Shown here piece by piece: positions 33,774 through 35,486 of a stretch of 35,486 nt of DNA. Source of the stretch: Planctomycetota bacterium (GTDB lineage: Bacteria; Planctomycetota; UBA1135); NCBI GenBank assembly GCA_024275135.1, contig JAJRZS010000026.1:1-35486 (forward strand), given 5' to 3'. Position 1 is the stretch's first letter; the number at the start of each line of letters is the position of its first letter. The position numbers and the translations under genes were made by a program. The notes below the pieces were generated by a model, which searched no databases, had not been told where the DNA came from, and worked only from the letters and a program-made list of their open reading frames with translations.

Positions 33774-33796
33774 TATCCCCTCGGTGACGAGCTTGC

Positions 33797-33802
33797 TAGA
33801 AT
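33797..33802 (+). promoter_or_regulatory. Putative -10 element (TAGAAT) of the last gene
   Basis: CTAGAAT ends 5 bases before ATG 33808, so transcription would begin at or next to the start codon, giving a leaderless message. If the in-frame GTG at 33784 is used instead, these bases are coding and the promoter call fails. Confidence 0.4.
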
Positions 33803-33807
33803 CAGGC

Positions 33808-35486
33808 ATGGTGCTTACCACACTGTTGCTGCTCAGCCCTCTTTGCATGGCGGTTCCTCAAGACCCCGGCAAAATCAAGCAATATACGGAGGATGTCTAT
33901 GCCGCAGAAGAAGTGGGCGACAAAAAGGGCATGTCCAAAGCTCTGCGCAAATACAAAGAGGATGCAATTTTAGCCTTTATGGCCAAAGCTGGAGCTCGCG
34001 CTTTGGGGCAAGGCAATCAGGATTTAGATCATTGGGTGGATTTGTTTATCCAGGTTTGGAGTGATACTTACCACACCGATTTTGCTCGTAACTACGATCG
34101 CTACTTACAGCGACTTTCCGGCAGTATGGTGGAAATTCGGCGCGAGTTGTTGAATAAGAACTATCCCGTACTGAATCGCATGCATATTCAGGCGATGAAT
34201 AACGAGGAAGTTCCTTGGTCGATTTTGCGCAAAAACGCCATCGCCTTAATGGAAGCTTTGAAGGATACCGGGGATCTTTATTACTATGCCTTGGCCTGCA
34301 ACATCGTCGGCAATGTCCATAACCCCAATTACCATGAGGAAGGCGGCGACGCCAAGATTGCTTTGGATGCCTATGCCAACTGTGTTTCCGCGCGCGAGCG
34401 TTTGGGCCTCACCAATGATTTGTTTTATGGCAATGTCAAAAAAACCCTGGCAGAAATGCGGGCTTTGTTGGGCTTGCCCGATCCCGATGATCCCACTGGT
34501 AAGGTGCATGCGCCCAAGGTCAACAAGGAAAAAATCCTGCCCATCCCCGATGCCGAAGTGGTGGAAGCCTCCCTGGATGTTGGCAAAAACCCCAAGCCAG
34601 AAGCGGTGATTCATGCTTCCGATTTGGCGGATTTGGATCACTGGAATTGGCTGCGCGGCAATATGCCGAAAATCGGTGAGCAAATCACTTTAAATGGCAT
34701 CGACCCACCGGTGAGGTTGATTCGCGTCGACGCTCTGAAATTCAGTATGGAAGCAGGGGCTGGTGAAACCAAGTCTTTTCGCATCAGCCCGAAGCCCGAA
34801 GCTCAAGTGGTGATGCGCATGCATGCCGATGGAGTCAAAAGGCCATACACCTTGCAGTTTTGCACCGGCACCCAAAGCGATGTGTATCAGGGGGCAACGA
34901 TGAACCTGGAACCATCCGAAGCCGGTGGTCCATTGTTCTACCGCTCGATTGCGGTGATGAGTGGAAAAACACCTTATGGTGAATTCAAGCTATACGACAC
35001 CAACTGCGATGGTCAATTCGGCTATACCGAAATGAAACAGGTCTGGGCCGAAGGGTTAATGAAGGATGTGTTCATCTACCGCCCCGATGCCATGACTTTG
35101 GGCAAAATGAAATATTCCTGGCCCTACTCCAAATATATGCGTGATGCCAAAGGCCGCTGGTTTTTGGTGGAGCTGCCATCGACCGATTCCCCCAATTCGG
35201 TCAAGCTTACTGAAGTACAACCCAATCTCGGGCAGATTCAAGTGGTGGTGCATGGGGTGAAGAAGTTGAAGCCAGCAAGCATTTTGTTGGTGAGCAATTC
35301 TTCCCACACCAAGGGCTTGGTGGTGGATTTGGCGGGGCTCAAGGGCAAGGTTTTGGAAATCCCGATTGGCCGCTACCAATTCTTGCAGGCGCGATTTGTC
35401 GGCAAGGACAACGCCGAAGTTCTGGTGCAGCCAGAAGCCTCCAAACCCTTCTTCATTGATGTTACCGAAGATCCGGAAGACATCGC
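33808..35486 (+). CDS. Probable secreted protein with EF-hand-like loop (C-terminus cut by window edge)
   Basis: The frame is open from ATG 33808 to the end of the window (559 residues seen). A hydrophobic N-terminus (LTTLLLLSPLCMA) ending before VPQDP resembles a short signal peptide, although no basic residue precedes it. Residues about 20-200 are helical and TPR-like. The middle and later parts look like beta-rich domains. DTNCDGQFGYTE (397-408) fits a calcium-binding EF-hand or dockerin-type loop (D, N, D, G, E positions). GTG 33784 is an alternative start in frame. No enzymatic motif or named family is recognised. The gene lies 34 bases after the rhomboid gene. Confidence 0.75.
   Translation, partial: MVLTTLLLLSPLCMAVPQDPGKIKQYTEDVYAAEEVGDKKGMSKALRKYKEDAILAFMAKAGARALGQGNQDLDHWVDLFIQVWSDTYHTDFARNYDRYLQRLSGSMVEIRRELLNKNYPVLNRMHIQAMNNEEVPWSILRKNAIALMEALKDTGDLYYYALACNIVGNVHNPNYHEEGGDAKIALDAYANCVSARERLGLTNDLFYGNVKKTLAEMRALLGLPDPDDPTGKVHAPKVNKEKILPIPDAEVVEASLDVGKNPKPEAVIHASDLADLDHWNWLRGNMPKIGEQITLNGIDPPVRLIRVDALKFSMEAGAGETKSFRISPKPEAQVVMRMHADGVKRPYTLQFCTGTQSDVYQGATMNLEPSEAGGPLFYRSIAVMSGKTPYGEFKLYDTNCDGQFGYTEMKQVWAEGLMKDVFIYRPDAMTLGKMKYSWPYSKYMRDAKGRWFLVELPSTDSPNSVKLTEVQPNLGQIQVVVHGVKKLKPASILLVSNSSHTKGLVVDLAGLKGKVLEIPIGRYQFLQARFVGKDNAEVLVQPEASKPFFIDVTEDPEDI

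Noticed and set aside
1..35486. CRISPR arrays, insertion sequences, prophage or defence islands
   Set aside because: No spaced repeats, transposase, phage structural gene or known defence gene was found; xerD here is chromosomal-type and not flanked by cassette or attachment repeats.

Overview
The window is a densely packed stretch of bacterial chromosome made almost entirely of housekeeping genes. By my reading it holds 28 protein genes, two of them cut by the window edges. The largest gap without a gene is about 110 bases, so no stretch over 300 bases is empty. I saw no rRNA, tRNA, CRISPR array, insertion sequence or prophage gene. The organism is a diderm: it has a Kdo transferase (waaA), lipoprotein signal peptidase, lipobox-bearing proteins and Tat and Sec components. 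Several features recall Planctomycetota or a neighbouring lineage: N-terminal zinc-ribbon proteins with Lys/Pro/Ala repeats or HEAT repeats, a pseudopilin with a late His...Asp-Gly motif, weak Shine-Dalgarno use and many GTG/TTG starts. The lineage is an inference of moderate to low confidence; no rRNA is present to settle it.

Layout. 1-436 (minus) is a truncated zinc-ribbon protein ending in 39-bp tandem repeats. 519-4298 is uvrB-uvrC (excision repair), followed by xerD on the minus strand. 5288-7172 is a DksA/TraR-like zinc-finger gene, lspA and pyrD. 7213-13882 is secA, waaA, metK and ahcY. 13884-18811 is an orphan pseudopilin, miaB, ribD and a TPR-like lipoprotein with an HExxH motif. yajC-yraN lie on the minus strand (18782-19606). 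mnmA (19666) begins a run into a double von Willebrand A membrane protein and a zinc-ribbon/coiled-coil/HEAT membrane protein. 23787-26341 is mdh, pyk and a divergent, isolated rpmH. An unknown membrane-anchored gene lies on the minus strand (26377-27315). 27426-32076 is sucC, sucD, a MnmC-type methyltransferase domain, tatA, mobA and a polyprenyl diphosphate synthase. folD is on the minus strand, a rhomboid protease follows, and a secreted protein with an EF-hand-like loop runs off the right edge.

Themes. Central carbon enzymes cluster (mdh, pyk, sucCD). Two steps of wobble-uridine modification appear (mnmA and the MnmC-like domain), plus miaB for A37. metK and ahcY are paired for the SAM cycle. 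secA, yajC, lspA and tatA cover export and lipoprotein maturation. tatA next to mobA fits export of folded molybdoenzymes, but no such enzyme is in view.

Signals. The heptamer CTAGAAT lies 5-54 bases upstream of five plus-strand start codons and looks like the local -10 element; the copy before the dksA-like gene also has a good TTGACC -35. Stop/start overlaps of type ATGA and TTGA are used repeatedly for translational coupling. I did not find a convincing new multi-gene system. The most interesting items are the promoter motif, the MnmC-like gene that seems to lack a standard start codon, TatA with a lipoprotein-like leader, the HExxH lipoprotein, the double-VWA/HEAT pair and the displaced rpmH.
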